This document shows, in pieces, positions 6,840 through 16,223 of a stretch of DNA of 30,360 nucleotides (within the stretch, counting starts at the first letter, position 1; every line of letters begins with the position of its first letter). The stretch comes from an uncultured bacterium. GTDB taxonomy: Bacteria; Bacillota; Clostridia; Peptostreptococcales; Anaerovoracaceae. Location: NCBI GenBank assembly GCA_905214195.1, contig CAJMLH010000021.1:1-30360 (forward strand), given 5' to 3'. The notes beneath the pieces were generated by a model. It was not told the DNA's origin and searched no databases. It saw only the letters and a program-made list of their open reading frames with translations. Both the position numbers and the translations under genes were made by a program.

Positions 6840-8106
6840 AACATTTCAGTCTCCTATAGTCGACTTCTTTGAGTACCGTCTCAAAATAAGTGCCATTCTC
6901 TCTATAGTCCATTTTTTTGACTTCTGCTTCACTGCAAAGGTATGATGATAAATCTCCTCTTTCATAAGGAATCAGAAATGATGCGGAAACATAATCTCCG
7001 AATATTTTTTCTTCGATTTTTTCTATAAGTTTGTCTATGTTGTTTCCGTATTTTGCAGATATTTCTATTGAATCACAACCACGCACCGGGATAATTTCCG
7101 AATGAGGAAGATCGGTCTTGTTGTATACCATTATTTTTTCTTTGGCTCCGGCTCCTATCTCCTCCATGACTTTATCTGTAACATTGATATGAAAATCATG
7201 GTTTTCATAAGATGCGTCAACCACATGCAAAAGCAAGTCCGCATAAGTAACCTCTTCAAGAGTGGCCTTAAATGCTTCTATCAAAGAATGGGGAAGTTTG
7301 CTTACAAATCCTACAGTATCAATAAGTATAAACTGTCTGCCGCTTTCAAGAGTTACGCTTCTTTGCTGAACATCCAAAGTGGCAAAAAGCATGTTTTTTT
7401 CAAATACGGATTTTTCTTCCTTCTTAGTTTCCGAAAGAAGTCTGTTCATCAAAGCAGACTTTCCGGAATTTGTGTATCCCACCAGTGCAACTACCGGAAT
7501 ACTGCTCTTTTCCCGCTTGGCTCTCTGAACACTTCTTGTACTCTTTAGATGGGCGATTTCTTCTCTTATGTCATTCATTCGTCTCTCAATGTGACGCCTG
7601 TCTGTCTCAAGCTTCTTTTCTCCCGGCCCTCTCGTTCCTATACCGCCTCCAAGACGAGACAGTGACTTGCCAAAACCAATAAGTCTGGGCAATCTGTATT
7701 TAAGCTGTGCCAGTTCTACCTGAAGTTTACCCTCTCTTGAGGTCGCCCTTGATGCAAAAATGTCCAATATCAAAATAGGTCTGTCTATAACTCTTACACC
7801 TATTGAATCTTCAAGGTTTCTAAGTTGCATACCGGTCAATTCATCATTAAAAACCACCATGTCGGCTTCCATAAATTTTACAAGTTCGGCTAATTCTTCT
7901 ACCTTTCCCTTTCCGATAAGTGTAGCCGTATTTGGTTTTTCCATTTTCTGAACCATCTGTCCCAGAACAGAAGCGCCTGCCGCTTCCACAAGTCTTGCCA
8001 GTTCTTCCATGGAATATTCTATATCTTCATCTCTCTGAACGCCTACTATTATGGCATTATAGCGGTCTTCTCTTAAAACCTCATTATTGTCGTTAAATCT
8101 AAGCAT
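6826..8106 (-). CDS. hflX: Ribosome-associated GTPase HflX
   Basis: 426 residues. The N-terminal HflX domain ends in the glycine-rich linker GGGIGTRGPGEKKLETDRR (about 153-171), a family hallmark. The GTPase domain follows with G1 GYTNSGKS at 210-217, G3 DTVGF at 263-267 and G4 NKTD. HflX binds the 50S subunit and splits stalled or hibernating ribosomes. The ATG at 8106 has only a weak upstream site (GUGG), and an in-frame stop lies five codons before it, so the start cannot be further upstream. It is 21 nt from yunB on the same strand and overlaps yigZ. Confidence 0.96.
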   Translation of the reverse strand: MLRFNDNNEVLREDRYNAIIVGVQRDEDIEYSMEELARLVEAAGASVLGQMVQKMEKPNTATLIGKGKVEELAELVKFMEADMVVFNDELTGMQLRNLEDSIGVRVIDRPILILDIFASRATSREGKLQVELAQLKYRLPRLIGFGKSLSRLGGGIGTRGPGEKKLETDRRHIERRMNDIREEIAHLKSTRSVQRAKREKSSIPVVALVGYTNSGKSALMNRLLSETKKEEKSVFEKNMLFATLDVQQRSVTLESGRQFILIDTVGFVSKLPHSLIEAFKATLEEVTYADLLLHVVDASYENHDFHINVTDKVMEEIGAGAKEKIMVYNKTDLPHSEIIPVRGCDSIEISAKYGNNIDKLIEKIEEKIFGDYVSASFLIPYERGDLSSYLCSEAEVKKMDYRENGTYFETVLKEVDYRRLKCYEIV

Positions 8107-8127
8107 ATATTTATTTTACCACAAGTT

Positions 8128-8760
8128 TTACTCTATTGCATCCAAAATACTTTCTTCCGGCACAAGAACATAGCTGTCAGGCACTTTTCCTATTATAACT
8201 GCCTCTGCTAAAAGGATTCTTCTGTTGATTTCCGAAATTTTATCTGTAAATGGCGCCAGTATGTGAACTTTACTGGTTACTGTACAATATACATAATACC
8301 TTGTCTGGTTTATTCCCTCCGTTTCAAATTCAGTTTCATATTGAAACTTTGTCAGACTCAAAGGCTGAACCCTTATGGTTATGTACAGCGGAAGCTGAGA
8401 CAAAACACGGCTGCCTGTCAAAACGCCTAAATTGACCTTATGCTCTTCCATATCCGAAAGGCTGTATTTTTCCTCCACATTTTGGGAAAAAGACAGCAGA
8501 AGCTTATTTATGACCCTTGAATCAGGTTCCACATACTGTATATTACCCTCTGAATCCCTCTCTATATGAAGAAGCGGCTGACCCATCGTCTCATCATAAA
8601 ATCCCTCTTTCAAACTTTTATTTATTTTAGAACCGACGATATCAATTGCTATTGCCTCTGCTGTAGCCTCAATATTATCTCCGAAAGTGTCTTTTATAAG
8701 AACAACAGAGCCTATCGCAACCAAAACCACTCCCGTAATTATTATCATCCATCTTCGCAT
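8128..8760 (-). CDS. yunB: Sporulation protein YunB
   Basis: 210 residues with one N-terminal membrane anchor (about 4-24) and the rest expected outside the membrane. The C-terminal stretch LLAEAVIIGKVPDSYVLVPEE matches the YunB family, known in Bacillus as a mother-cell (sigma-E) sporulation gene. Its start follows a strong GGGAGG site. Presence of this gene points to a spore former. It lies between codY and hflX, with codY's terminator just upstream, so it must have its own promoter in 8761-8822. I could not fix a convincing sigma-E box there. Confidence 0.85.
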   Translation of the reverse strand: MRRWMIIITGVVLVAIGSVVLIKDTFGDNIEATAEAIAIDIVGSKINKSLKEGFYDETMGQPLLHIERDSEGNIQYVEPDSRVINKLLLSFSQNVEEKYSLSDMEEHKVNLGVLTGSRVLSQLPLYITIRVQPLSLTKFQYETEFETEGINQTRYYVYCTVTSKVHILAPFTDKISEINRRILLAEAVIIGKVPDSYVLVPEESILDAIE

Positions 8761-8822
8761 AATAATACCTCCCTGATATATTATGCAACATACCTTTCAA
8801 CGGATTATAAAAATCTACTAAA

Positions 8823-8856
8823 GCAAAAATACAGCACTTTTTTTAAAGTGCTGTAT
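8823..8856 (-). terminator. Terminator of the topA-hslVU-codY transcript
   Basis: A perfect 12-bp stem ATACAGCACTTT/AAAGTGCTGTAT (8845-8856 and 8829-8840) with a 4-nt loop is followed on the minus strand by TTTTTG. The upper arm encodes the last codons of codY, so the gene ends inside its own terminator. Confidence 0.9.
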
Positions 8857-9622
8857 CTGTATCAATACATTTTCTAAGATATTCGTTTTTAATCTGTATC
8901 TTTGTTCCTTTCATACCCATAGAGCGTGAAATCAAAACACCTGCACTCTCAAGCTTCCTTAAAGCGTTTACTACAAGTGAATTGGTCATATCGTATTTTT
9001 GAGCTACTCTGCTGGTGACTATAGAGCCTTCGTCTCCGTCAAATTCCATAAATATTTTTTTGACAGCTTCCTTTTCGGAAAAAGAAAGAGATGCCAACGC
9101 AATTTTGACGGCTGCAACAAGCCTTTCTTTCTTTTCTTTTTCAATATTTATGTTACGCCTTATTTCAAGCCCTACAACTGCTGCTCCATATTCACAAAGT
9201 GCAATATCTTCATCTGAGAAACGCCTGTTATACCTTGTAACTATAAAAGTTCCCAAACGGTCTCCTCCGCAAAAGCTCGGCACAATGCAATGATACTTAT
9301 CCGCCATGGCATATCCCTCTCCCATTATATCAAGGGTTTCTCTGCCGGTTATGTTTGCTTCGGTGGAACTTATCTTCATAAAATTATTATTATGATATTC
9401 GGGGATTTTTTCTTCTCCCTTATCATCGACCTCTGTAGATGTGTCTTCTGCATTGACATATCCCGTTCCCAAAACATTTCCGTAAGCATCGGTTATATAA
9501 ACATTGGCATTTATCACTTCACTGAGTATTTTGCTTAGCTGACCATATGACAAACTCCCTGTGGTACTTTCCGTAAGTACCCAGTTTAAACGGCGTATTC
9601 TGCTTAATATCTTATCCGACAT
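8843..9622 (-). CDS. codY: GTP-sensing transcriptional repressor CodY
   Basis: 259 residues, the usual CodY length. The N-terminal GAF domain binds branched-chain amino acids. The C-terminal winged helix carries the recognition segment NSLVVNALRKLESAGVLISR (from about 214), and RSMGMKGTKIQI follows. CodY represses amino-acid uptake and breakdown, and stationary-phase genes, while nutrients and GTP are high. It is last in the hslV-hslU-codY unit, 21 nt after hslU, with a TAGGAGCG ribosome site, an order conserved in Bacillota. It may control the amino-acid transporters in this window. Confidence 0.97.
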   Translation of the reverse strand: MSDKILSRIRRLNWVLTESTTGSLSYGQLSKILSEVINANVYITDAYGNVLGTGYVNAEDTSTEVDDKGEEKIPEYHNNNFMKISSTEANITGRETLDIMGEGYAMADKYHCIVPSFCGGDRLGTFIVTRYNRRFSDEDIALCEYGAAVVGLEIRRNINIEKEKKERLVAAVKIALASLSFSEKEAVKKIFMEFDGDEGSIVTSRVAQKYDMTNSLVVNALRKLESAGVLISRSMGMKGTKIQIKNEYLRKCIDTDTAL

Positions 9623-9643
9623 CTAAAATCGCTCCTATGAAAT

Positions 9644-11083
9644 CTACAGTATAAATCTGTCCAGATCCTCTTTATGAATAGTTTCGCTGAATTTTTCCTT
9701 TACATATTCATCCGTTATCTCGATTTTTTCTTCTTCCATTTCAGGTATATTAAACGAAATATCTTCAAGAAGTTTTTCTAAAACCGTATGAAGTCTTCTT
9801 GCTCCTATATTTTCCGTCTGTTCATTCATGAGATAAGACATTGTTGCAATTTCATCTATTGCGCCTTCTGTAAATTCAACTTCTATTCCTTCTGTTTCAA
9901 GCAGAGCCTTGTGTTGTTTTATAAGCGCATTCTCCGGAACGGTAAGGATATTCACAAAGTCTTCCTTTGTAAGACTTTCAAGCTCAACTCTTATCGGGAA
10001 TCGTCCTTGAAGCTCAGGTATCAAATCAGTTGGTTTTGAAATATGGAATGCTCCTGCTCCTATAAACAGGATATGATCCGTTTTAACCGGTCCATATTTG
10101 GTATTTATTACGCTTCCTTCTACTATAGGAAGAATGTCTCTCTGAACACCTTCTCTTGAAACATCTGCGCTTGAATTCATTCTTGAGCCTGATGCAATCT
10201 TATCAATCTCGTCAATAAAAACTATACCGTTCTGTTCGGCATTCTCTATCGCTTCATCAGTCACCACATCCATATCTATAAGCTTTTGTGCTTCCTGTTC
10301 TCTTAAAATTTTGCGAGCATCTTTTACTTTACAGTTTTTCTTCTTGGTTCTTTCAGGAGCCATATTGCCGAAAATATTGCCTATAGCAATAGACATTCCT
10401 TCGTTACTCATGTCAAGTTGATTTCCCTTAGGTGTGTCTACTACTTCGATTTCTATATACTGTTCCTCAAGAAGACCCTGACGCAGCTGTTCTCTGACCT
10501 GCTCTCTTGCCATCTCAACATCCATATCCTCTTTGGTAGGCTCTTGATCTTTTGCAGCCTGACCCTCAAGATACTGTTGTTTTTGACTCTGATATCCTCC
10601 GCTGTTCATTATGAAATCAAACGGGCTCTTTGTCTGAGAAGCCGGCTTTTTCTTTTTACCGGGAATTATGGCCTCCACAATTTTTTCTTCTACTATTTTA
10701 TCAGCTATGTTGTATTTTTCCTCAAGCTTTGTCTGCTTGGTAATTCTCATAGAAGCTTCCACCAAATCCCTTATCATTGAATCCACATCACGACCTACAT
10801 AACCCACTTCGGTAAACTTAGTAGCCTCTACTTTTACAAAAGGTGCGTCCATAAGTTTAGCAAGTCTTCTTGCGATTTCTGTCTTACCACATCCGGTAGG
10901 TCCCATCATCAGGATGTTCTTAGGTGTTATTTCTTCACGCATTTCTTCTGAGAGCAAACTTCTTCTGTATCTGTTTCTCAAGGCAATAGCTACAGATTTT
11001 TTTGCTTCATCTTGTCCTATTATATATTTATCAAGCTCCGCTACGATTTCTTTCGGAGTCATACTGTAAACTTTGCTGGCCAT
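9644..11083 (-). CDS. hslU: HslU (ClpY), ATPase of the HslVU protease
   Basis: 479 residues. Walker A GPTGCGKT is at 61-68, the pore motif GYVGRD at 94-99, the inserted I-domain at about 110-243, and Walker B GIVFIDEID at 286-294. The C terminus ends EDLDRFIL, the tail that docks into HslV. HslU unfolds proteins and feeds them to HslV in the cytoplasm. The gene starts 11 nt after hslV. It is somewhat longer than the E. coli protein, as in other Bacillota, because of the I-domain. Confidence 0.97.
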   Translation of the reverse strand: MASKVYSMTPKEIVAELDKYIIGQDEAKKSVAIALRNRYRRSLLSEEMREEITPKNILMMGPTGCGKTEIARRLAKLMDAPFVKVEATKFTEVGYVGRDVDSMIRDLVEASMRITKQTKLEEKYNIADKIVEEKIVEAIIPGKKKKPASQTKSPFDFIMNSGGYQSQKQQYLEGQAAKDQEPTKEDMDVEMAREQVREQLRQGLLEEQYIEIEVVDTPKGNQLDMSNEGMSIAIGNIFGNMAPERTKKKNCKVKDARKILREQEAQKLIDMDVVTDEAIENAEQNGIVFIDEIDKIASGSRMNSSADVSREGVQRDILPIVEGSVINTKYGPVKTDHILFIGAGAFHISKPTDLIPELQGRFPIRVELESLTKEDFVNILTVPENALIKQHKALLETEGIEVEFTEGAIDEIATMSYLMNEQTENIGARRLHTVLEKLLEDISFNIPEMEEEKIEITDEYVKEKFSETIHKEDLDRFIL

Positions 11084-11094
11084 GCTTATCCCTC

Positions 11095-11634
11095 CTATAA
11101 CTTTTCAACGGAAATATTGTCGTTGGTATATACGCATATTGATGATGCTATCTTAAGTGATTCTCTAACAATTTCTTCGGCAGTCATGTCTGTATGGTTA
11201 AACAGAGCATTGGCCGCAGAATAAGCATAGTTTCCTCCTGAACCTATCGCTACGAAATCCTGATCCGGCTCAATAACTTCTCCTGTACCGGAAATTACAA
11301 GCATACATTCTTTGTCCGCCACTATCATAAGAGCCTCCAGGTTTCTCATTCCCTTATCCGAACGCCACATCTGCGCCAAATCTACCGCAGCCCTCTTAAG
11401 GTTTCCTGAATGTTCTTCAAGCTTTGCCTCAAATTTTTCCGTCAAAGCAAAAGCGTCGGCTACAGAACCGGCAAAACCTGATACAACTGTATTTTTGTAA
11501 ATTTTTCTGACTTTTTTTGCTCCGTTTTTCATTATGGCTGTCTCGCCCATAGTGACCTGTCCGTCGCCACCTATACAGATGTCATCCGGACCTCTTCTAA
11601 CTGCACAGATTGTAGTCGCATGAAATTCTACCAT
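11095..11634 (-). CDS. hslV: HslV (ClpQ), peptidase of the HslVU protease
   Basis: 179 residues. The segment FHATTICAVRR places the catalytic Thr at residue 7, preceded by a six-residue leader MVEFHA that would have to be removed. The Bacillus subtilis protein has a similar leader but with serine at position 2; here residue 2 is Val, so a threonine active site is more likely. Family blocks GFAGSVADAF, WRSDK and IGSGGNYA are all present. A GGAGG site precedes the ATG, 17 nt after topA. Confidence 0.96.
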   Translation of the reverse strand: MVEFHATTICAVRRGPDDICIGGDGQVTMGETAIMKNGAKKVRKIYKNTVVSGFAGSVADAFALTEKFEAKLEEHSGNLKRAAVDLAQMWRSDKGMRNLEALMIVADKECMLVISGTGEVIEPDQDFVAIGSGGNYAYSAANALFNHTDMTAEEIVRESLKIASSICVYTNDNISVEKL

Positions 11635-11651
11635 TTTTAGTACCTCCTAAT

Positions 11652-13742
11652 CTACTGTTCTTTATACCCGCATTTATCATTTGAGCAAACATATTTAGCA
11701 TTTTTTGAATTGCGCTCAAGCAAAATAGAGCCACATTCGGGACATTTCCTGTTTGTTGGCTTATACCAAAACGCTCTTTGACATTCCGGATAATTGCTGC
11801 ATCCGTAAAAAAGCTTGCCGGAGCGCCCTCTCTTTGCCACTATATCGCTTCCGCAGTCAGGGCATTGTACTCCGATTTTCTCTACTATCGCTTTGGTATT
11901 TTTACATTCCGGATAACCGCTGCACGCCATGAATTCTCCGAATCTTCCTGATTTTATCACCATCGGTTTGCCGCAAAACTCACAAATCTCGTCTGTAATC
12001 TGATCTTCTATCTGAACTTTTTCTATAGCTTTATCGGCAATCTCAAGTTCATCTTTAAGAGTGGCATAAAAGTCTCTGACAACCTCTTTCCAGTTTAAGG
12101 CCTCAAGTTCCACTTCGTCAAGTTTATCTTCCATATCGGCCGTAAATCCGGTATCCGCAATTTCTTTAAAGTATTCTTCTATCATTCCCGTAACAAGAAA
12201 TCCAAGGTCTGTAGGAGCCAATGTCTTTTTTTGTCTTGTTATATACTTTCTTTCAAGAAGCGTTGCGATTATAGGCGCATAGGTACTCGGTCTTCCTATA
12301 TTCTTTTCTTCCAAATCTTTTACAAGACTTGCTTCTGTAAATCTTGCCGGCGGTTCTGTAAATTTCTGTTCGCCTTTTGTACTTGGTGACTTCAAGACTT
12401 CTCCCTCTTTTAAATCAGGCAAAATCTTGTCTTTATCTTCCTCGATATTGGAAGCGTATATTCTCTGATATCCGTCAAAAAGAATTTTTGAACCTCCTGC
12501 CCTCAGTCCGTAATCGCCATTTGCAATATTGACCTGCATGGAATCAAAGACTGCCGCAGCCATCTGGCTTGCAACAAATCTTGCCCATATAAGTTTATAT
12601 AATTCGTATTGTTCTTTGGTCAGTGATTCTTTTATCTGCTCCGGGTCAAGTCTCACATTGCTGGGGCGTATAGCCTCGTGAGCATCTTGTATATCTTTTT
12701 TCTTATTTGTAAAAACATTGTTTGCTGTATATTGCTCACCGAACTTTTCAGTTATATATTCTCTTGCGGCTATTTGAGCTTCATTGGACACTCTTACCGA
12801 GTCGGTTCTTATATAGGTTACAAGACCTAAAGTCCCATGACCTTTTATCTCTATACCCTCATATAACTGCTGAGCTATCATCATTGATTTCTTGGTGGTA
12901 AAATTCAGCTTATTGGCAGCGTCTTGCTGTAAGCTGCTGGTAGTAAAAGGAGCGAACGGCTTTCTTCGTCTTTCCTTTCTTACTATGCCGGAAACTTTAT
13001 ATTCATTTTTCTTTAGATAATCTATAACCTCATCTGCTGTTTTTTTATCTTCGATTGTCAGTTTTTTTCCTTTATATTCTATAAGCTTTGCATCAAAACC
13101 TTTCTCAAAGCTTGCTGTTATATTCCAGTATTCCTGAGGAACAAATCCCTTTATTTTGTTTTCTCTGTCACAAATTATCTTAAGCGCCGCAGACTGAACT
13201 CTGCCGGCACTCAATCCCCTTCTTATTTTTCTCCATAACAGAGGACTTATCTGATACCCAACTAACCGGTCTAAAACTCTTCTTGCTTGCTGTGCGTCCA
13301 CAAGTCTCAAATCTATAGGGCGAGGGTGCTTCACTGCATTCTTGATGGTCTCCTTTGTTATCTCATTGAATACGATTCTGCATTCTGATGTGGGATCTAT
13401 CCCCAATAGATATGCAAGATGCCATGATATAGCCTCTCCTTCACGGTCAGGGTCGGTTGCAAGATATATTTTGCCTGCTTGTTTTGCTTCTTTCCTAAGC
13501 TCTTTTATAAGGTCTCCCTTACCTCTTATAGCTATATATTCCGGTTCAAAATCATTTTCTATATTGATTCCCAACTTACTTTTCGGTAAATCTCTTACAT
13601 GTCCCACAGAAGCAACTACTTTATAGCTGCTGCCGAGATACTTTCCTATGGTTTTGGCTTTTGAGGGCGACTCCACTATTACGAGTGTTCTTTTTCTCGT
13701 TTTTTTTCCCTTTGCGGAAGTTTTAGTTGCTTTAGCTGCCAT
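11652..13742 (-). CDS. topA: DNA topoisomerase I
   Basis: 696 residues, usual for the Bacillota enzyme. It relaxes negative supercoils. The Toprim domain begins LVIVESPSKAKTIGKYLG, with the acidic triad TDPDREGE at 96-103. The catalytic Tyr310 lies in GLVTYIRTDSVR. Three C4 zinc-ribbon modules close the protein (CEFC..CSGYPEC, CPDC..CSNYPEC, CPEC..CSNDKC). A lysine-rich N-terminal tail of about 18 residues precedes Toprim. The start follows AGGAGG. A promoter reaching into dprA's end precedes it, so topA-hslVU-codY can be made separately from the genes upstream. Confidence 0.98.
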   Translation of the reverse strand: MAAKATKTSAKGKKTRKRTLVIVESPSKAKTIGKYLGSSYKVVASVGHVRDLPKSKLGINIENDFEPEYIAIRGKGDLIKELRKEAKQAGKIYLATDPDREGEAISWHLAYLLGIDPTSECRIVFNEITKETIKNAVKHPRPIDLRLVDAQQARRVLDRLVGYQISPLLWRKIRRGLSAGRVQSAALKIICDRENKIKGFVPQEYWNITASFEKGFDAKLIEYKGKKLTIEDKKTADEVIDYLKKNEYKVSGIVRKERRRKPFAPFTTSSLQQDAANKLNFTTKKSMMIAQQLYEGIEIKGHGTLGLVTYIRTDSVRVSNEAQIAAREYITEKFGEQYTANNVFTNKKKDIQDAHEAIRPSNVRLDPEQIKESLTKEQYELYKLIWARFVASQMAAAVFDSMQVNIANGDYGLRAGGSKILFDGYQRIYASNIEEDKDKILPDLKEGEVLKSPSTKGEQKFTEPPARFTEASLVKDLEEKNIGRPSTYAPIIATLLERKYITRQKKTLAPTDLGFLVTGMIEEYFKEIADTGFTADMEDKLDEVELEALNWKEVVRDFYATLKDELEIADKAIEKVQIEDQITDEICEFCGKPMVIKSGRFGEFMACSGYPECKNTKAIVEKIGVQCPDCGSDIVAKRGRSGKLFYGCSNYPECQRAFWYKPTNRKCPECGSILLERNSKNAKYVCSNDKCGYKEQ

Positions 13743-13810
13743 CTGTCCTCCTGATTCCTGTTTTTATTAAAAAATATTGTGATTTTTTCTTATTTATTCT
13801 ATAAACAAAT

Positions 13811-13839
13811 ATAATAGTTCTTTTTTCAGAATTTTGCAA
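13811..13839 (-). promoter_or_regulatory. Probable promoter of topA-hslVU-codY
   Basis: On the minus strand, -35 TTGCAA (13834-13839, inside the last codons of dprA), a 17-nt spacer and -10 TATTAT (13811-13816) fit sigma-A. The start would be near 13804, about 60 nt before the topA ATG. The -35 matches consensus at four of six positions. Confidence 0.5.
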
Positions 13840-14695
13840 TAAAAATTTTTCCCATACTGTAAGATAATATTCCCTTTAGCTCCATTACGGCAACAATTCC
13901 ACTTATATATGAGGGGGATTTTCCCATAATACCGCTTAGAAATTCAACCGACACTTCTCCGTATTTTTTTATGTTATCCAAAATTTCAAGCTCATCCTTT
14001 CCCAACTTTTCTTCTCTTTCAAAAACACATGCAGGCTGTATATTCATGGCATAAAGTATATCTTCTGTTTTAGTAAGAACCCCGGCTCCGTCAGCTATCA
14101 ATCTGTTGGTTCCCTCGCTTAAAGGGCTGGTTATATTTCCCGGAACAGCAAACACTTCTTTTCCCTGTTCTGCGGCCTTTATTGCCGTTATAAGAGCTCC
14201 GCTGCCTGCCATTGCCTCTATAACCGCCACAATCTCCGACAATGCCGAAATTATTCTGTTTCTCATTGGAAAATGCCATGGCCTTGGTTCCGTTCCCGGC
14301 TCAAATTCCGAAACCACCAGCCCTGTTTTGCATATTTCCTCATAAAGTTTGCGGTTTAATTTAGGGTAACATACATCAGGGCCGCACCCCAAAACCGCTA
14401 TAGTCTTTCCTCCTGCCCCAATGGCTCCTTGATGGGCTGCACTGTCTATTCCAACCGCCATTCCGCTTACAGTTACTATTCCGTTTTGAGATAACATTCT
14501 CCCTGTCTTAAGAGCCGTTTGCCTGCCATATTCACTGCACTTTCTTGCTCCTACCACTGCCACCGCTCTATGGGTAAGCAAGCTTATATCGCCTATGCAA
14601 AAAAGAGTTTCGGGGCTGTCATCCATTTCTTTCAAAAACCACGGAAATATATCGTCTGTCCTTTTGATTGCCTCTACATTATATGTTTTGTTCAT
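13826..14695 (-). CDS. dprA: DNA-processing protein DprA (Smf)
   Basis: 289 residues. It binds single-stranded DNA and loads RecA during transformation. Rossmann-type core motifs are VVGARKCSEYG (47-57), SGMAVGIDSAAH (77-88), FPMRNRIIS (142-150) and AMAGSGALIT. A C-terminal winged-helix part follows from about 230. The protein is shorter than many DprA proteins because the N-terminal SAM-like domain is nearly absent. The ATG at 14695 lies 2 nt past comM's stop, and the nearest G-rich ribosome site (GGGGG) is distant, so translation is probably coupled to comM. Confidence 0.94.
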   Translation of the reverse strand: MNKTYNVEAIKRTDDIFPWFLKEMDDSPETLFCIGDISLLTHRAVAVVGARKCSEYGRQTALKTGRMLSQNGIVTVSGMAVGIDSAAHQGAIGAGGKTIAVLGCGPDVCYPKLNRKLYEEICKTGLVVSEFEPGTEPRPWHFPMRNRIISALSEIVAVIEAMAGSGALITAIKAAEQGKEVFAVPGNITSPLSEGTNRLIADGAGVLTKTEDILYAMNIQPACVFEREEKLGKDELEILDNIKKYGEVSVEFLSGIMGKSPSYISGIVAVMELKGILSYSMGKIFIAKF

Positions 14696-14697
14696 AT

Positions 14698-16212
14698 CTA
14701 CATGATTCGACCCCCTTTTAAAAATCTTGTGTAATGGGACGCAACTGCCAAATCATGAACTTCTATAATTTTTCTTTTTCTAAAATCAGCGATTGTTCTT
14801 GCAACTTTAAGTATTTTGTAATATCGTCTCGGACTTATACCCATAGTGCGGTATGCTTTTTCCATGAACGCTTCCCCCTCCTCGTTCAATATGCAAAACT
14901 CCTTTACCTGCCTGTCGGTCATAAAGGCATTTATGCAACCTCGCTTTTTCTGTACATCCCTTGCCTCAGCAACTATCTCTTTCATTCGGGTTGATGTAAG
15001 CCCTTTTTTCCCTTTAAGATTTTCATAATCCGTTCTATGAACTTCAACACATATATCAATCCTATCTGCCAAAGCCCCGGAAAGTTTATTTTTATATCTG
15101 ATTATTTCAGACTGCGAGCATGTACATTCATGTACCTTATCCCCTAAATAGCCGCAGCGACATGGATTTGCAGCCCCTACCAGCAAAAAATCAGCAGGGA
15201 AAACAATGGTTCCACTGTTTCTTGATATCACCACTTTCCGCTCTTCTATAGGTTCTCTCAGTGCTTCAAGGACATTAGGTGCAAGTTCAAGCATTTCGTC
15301 TATAAATAAGACACCTTTGTTAGCTAAAGAAACCTCTCCGGGCACAGGATTCCTGCCTCCCCCGATTAGAGCCTTAACGGTAACCCCTGCACTTACATGT
15401 CTGAAAGGTCTTTTTATCATCACCGGTTCTTTATCTGTAAGTCTGTCAGCATAAGAATATACGGCGGTGGTTTCTATCTGTTCTTCCGGACTCATGGGTG
15501 GCAAAATCCCCGGTATTCGTTTAGCTATCATGGTTTTTCCTGTGCCGGGAGAGCCTATCATCAGGAGATTATGCCCTCCGGCTACGGCAGTCATTATTGC
15601 CTCCTTCACTTCTTCGTGTCCTCTTACATCCTCAAAATCTTCAACGATTTGATTTTCATAATTTTCATATGAGGTTTTGTAAGGAGCCTTTATTTTTCCG
15701 TTTATATATTCTACCGTTTCCTTTAAGTTACCGACACAAATCAGTTTCTTCTTAAAACTTGAAGTAATCAAAAAGGCTTCTCTGCAATCTGTCTCCGAGG
15801 CTATAATTTCTTCTACAGTCTCATCATTCATTACGGCCATAAGCATAGGTATGAGTTTTTTTGCCGGTAGTATTTTTCCATCAAAAGAAAGTTCTCCGAT
15901 AAACACTTTGTCTTCCGTTCTGCCTGAAATCACCCCCGAAGCACATAGAATCCCGATGGCTATACCAAGGTCAAAATGGCTGCCTCTCTTATGAAGATAT
16001 GCCGGTGTTAAATTTACGGTAACTCTTCCTTTGGGATAATCAAATCCACTGTTTAATATAGCTTTTCTGACTCTTTCAGAAGCTTCTTTTGCCGATACAT
16101 CCGCAAAGCCCACTATGTTGAAGTAAGGTAATCCGTTGCTGACATCTGTCTCTATATCTGCCTCTATGCCCTCCGTCTTTTCCAAAGCAATGGATTTTAT
16201 CTTTTTCACCAT
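14698..16212 (-). CDS. comM: YifB/ComM family Mg-chelatase-like AAA+ ATPase
   Basis: 504 residues. In studied bacteria ComM is a helicase-like ATPase promoting branch migration during natural transformation. The N-terminal lon-protease-like fold has NGLPYFNIVGFADVSAKEASERVR and VNLTPAYLHKRGSHFDL. The AAA+ core has Walker A GSPGTGKT (220-227) and Walker B GVLFIDE (300-306). The cysteine-bearing stretch NPCRCGYLGD..CTCS follows, then the C-terminal Mg-chelatase helical domain. The gene sits between yraN (11-nt gap) and dprA (2-nt gap), a competence-type grouping also seen in other Bacillota. Confidence 0.94.
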   Translation of the reverse strand: MVKKIKSIALEKTEGIEADIETDVSNGLPYFNIVGFADVSAKEASERVRKAILNSGFDYPKGRVTVNLTPAYLHKRGSHFDLGIAIGILCASGVISGRTEDKVFIGELSFDGKILPAKKLIPMLMAVMNDETVEEIIASETDCREAFLITSSFKKKLICVGNLKETVEYINGKIKAPYKTSYENYENQIVEDFEDVRGHEEVKEAIMTAVAGGHNLLMIGSPGTGKTMIAKRIPGILPPMSPEEQIETTAVYSYADRLTDKEPVMIKRPFRHVSAGVTVKALIGGGRNPVPGEVSLANKGVLFIDEMLELAPNVLEALREPIEERKVVISRNSGTIVFPADFLLVGAANPCRCGYLGDKVHECTCSQSEIIRYKNKLSGALADRIDICVEVHRTDYENLKGKKGLTSTRMKEIVAEARDVQKKRGCINAFMTDRQVKEFCILNEEGEAFMEKAYRTMGISPRRYYKILKVARTIADFRKRKIIEVHDLAVASHYTRFLKGGRIM

Positions 16213-16223
16213 ATGCCGTTCCC

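Noticed and set aside
8761..8822. Possible sigma-E promoter upstream of yunB (CATAATAT-like -10)
   Set aside because: The -10 is imperfect and no -35 stands at the right spacing, so I cannot support it although sigma-E control is expected for this gene.
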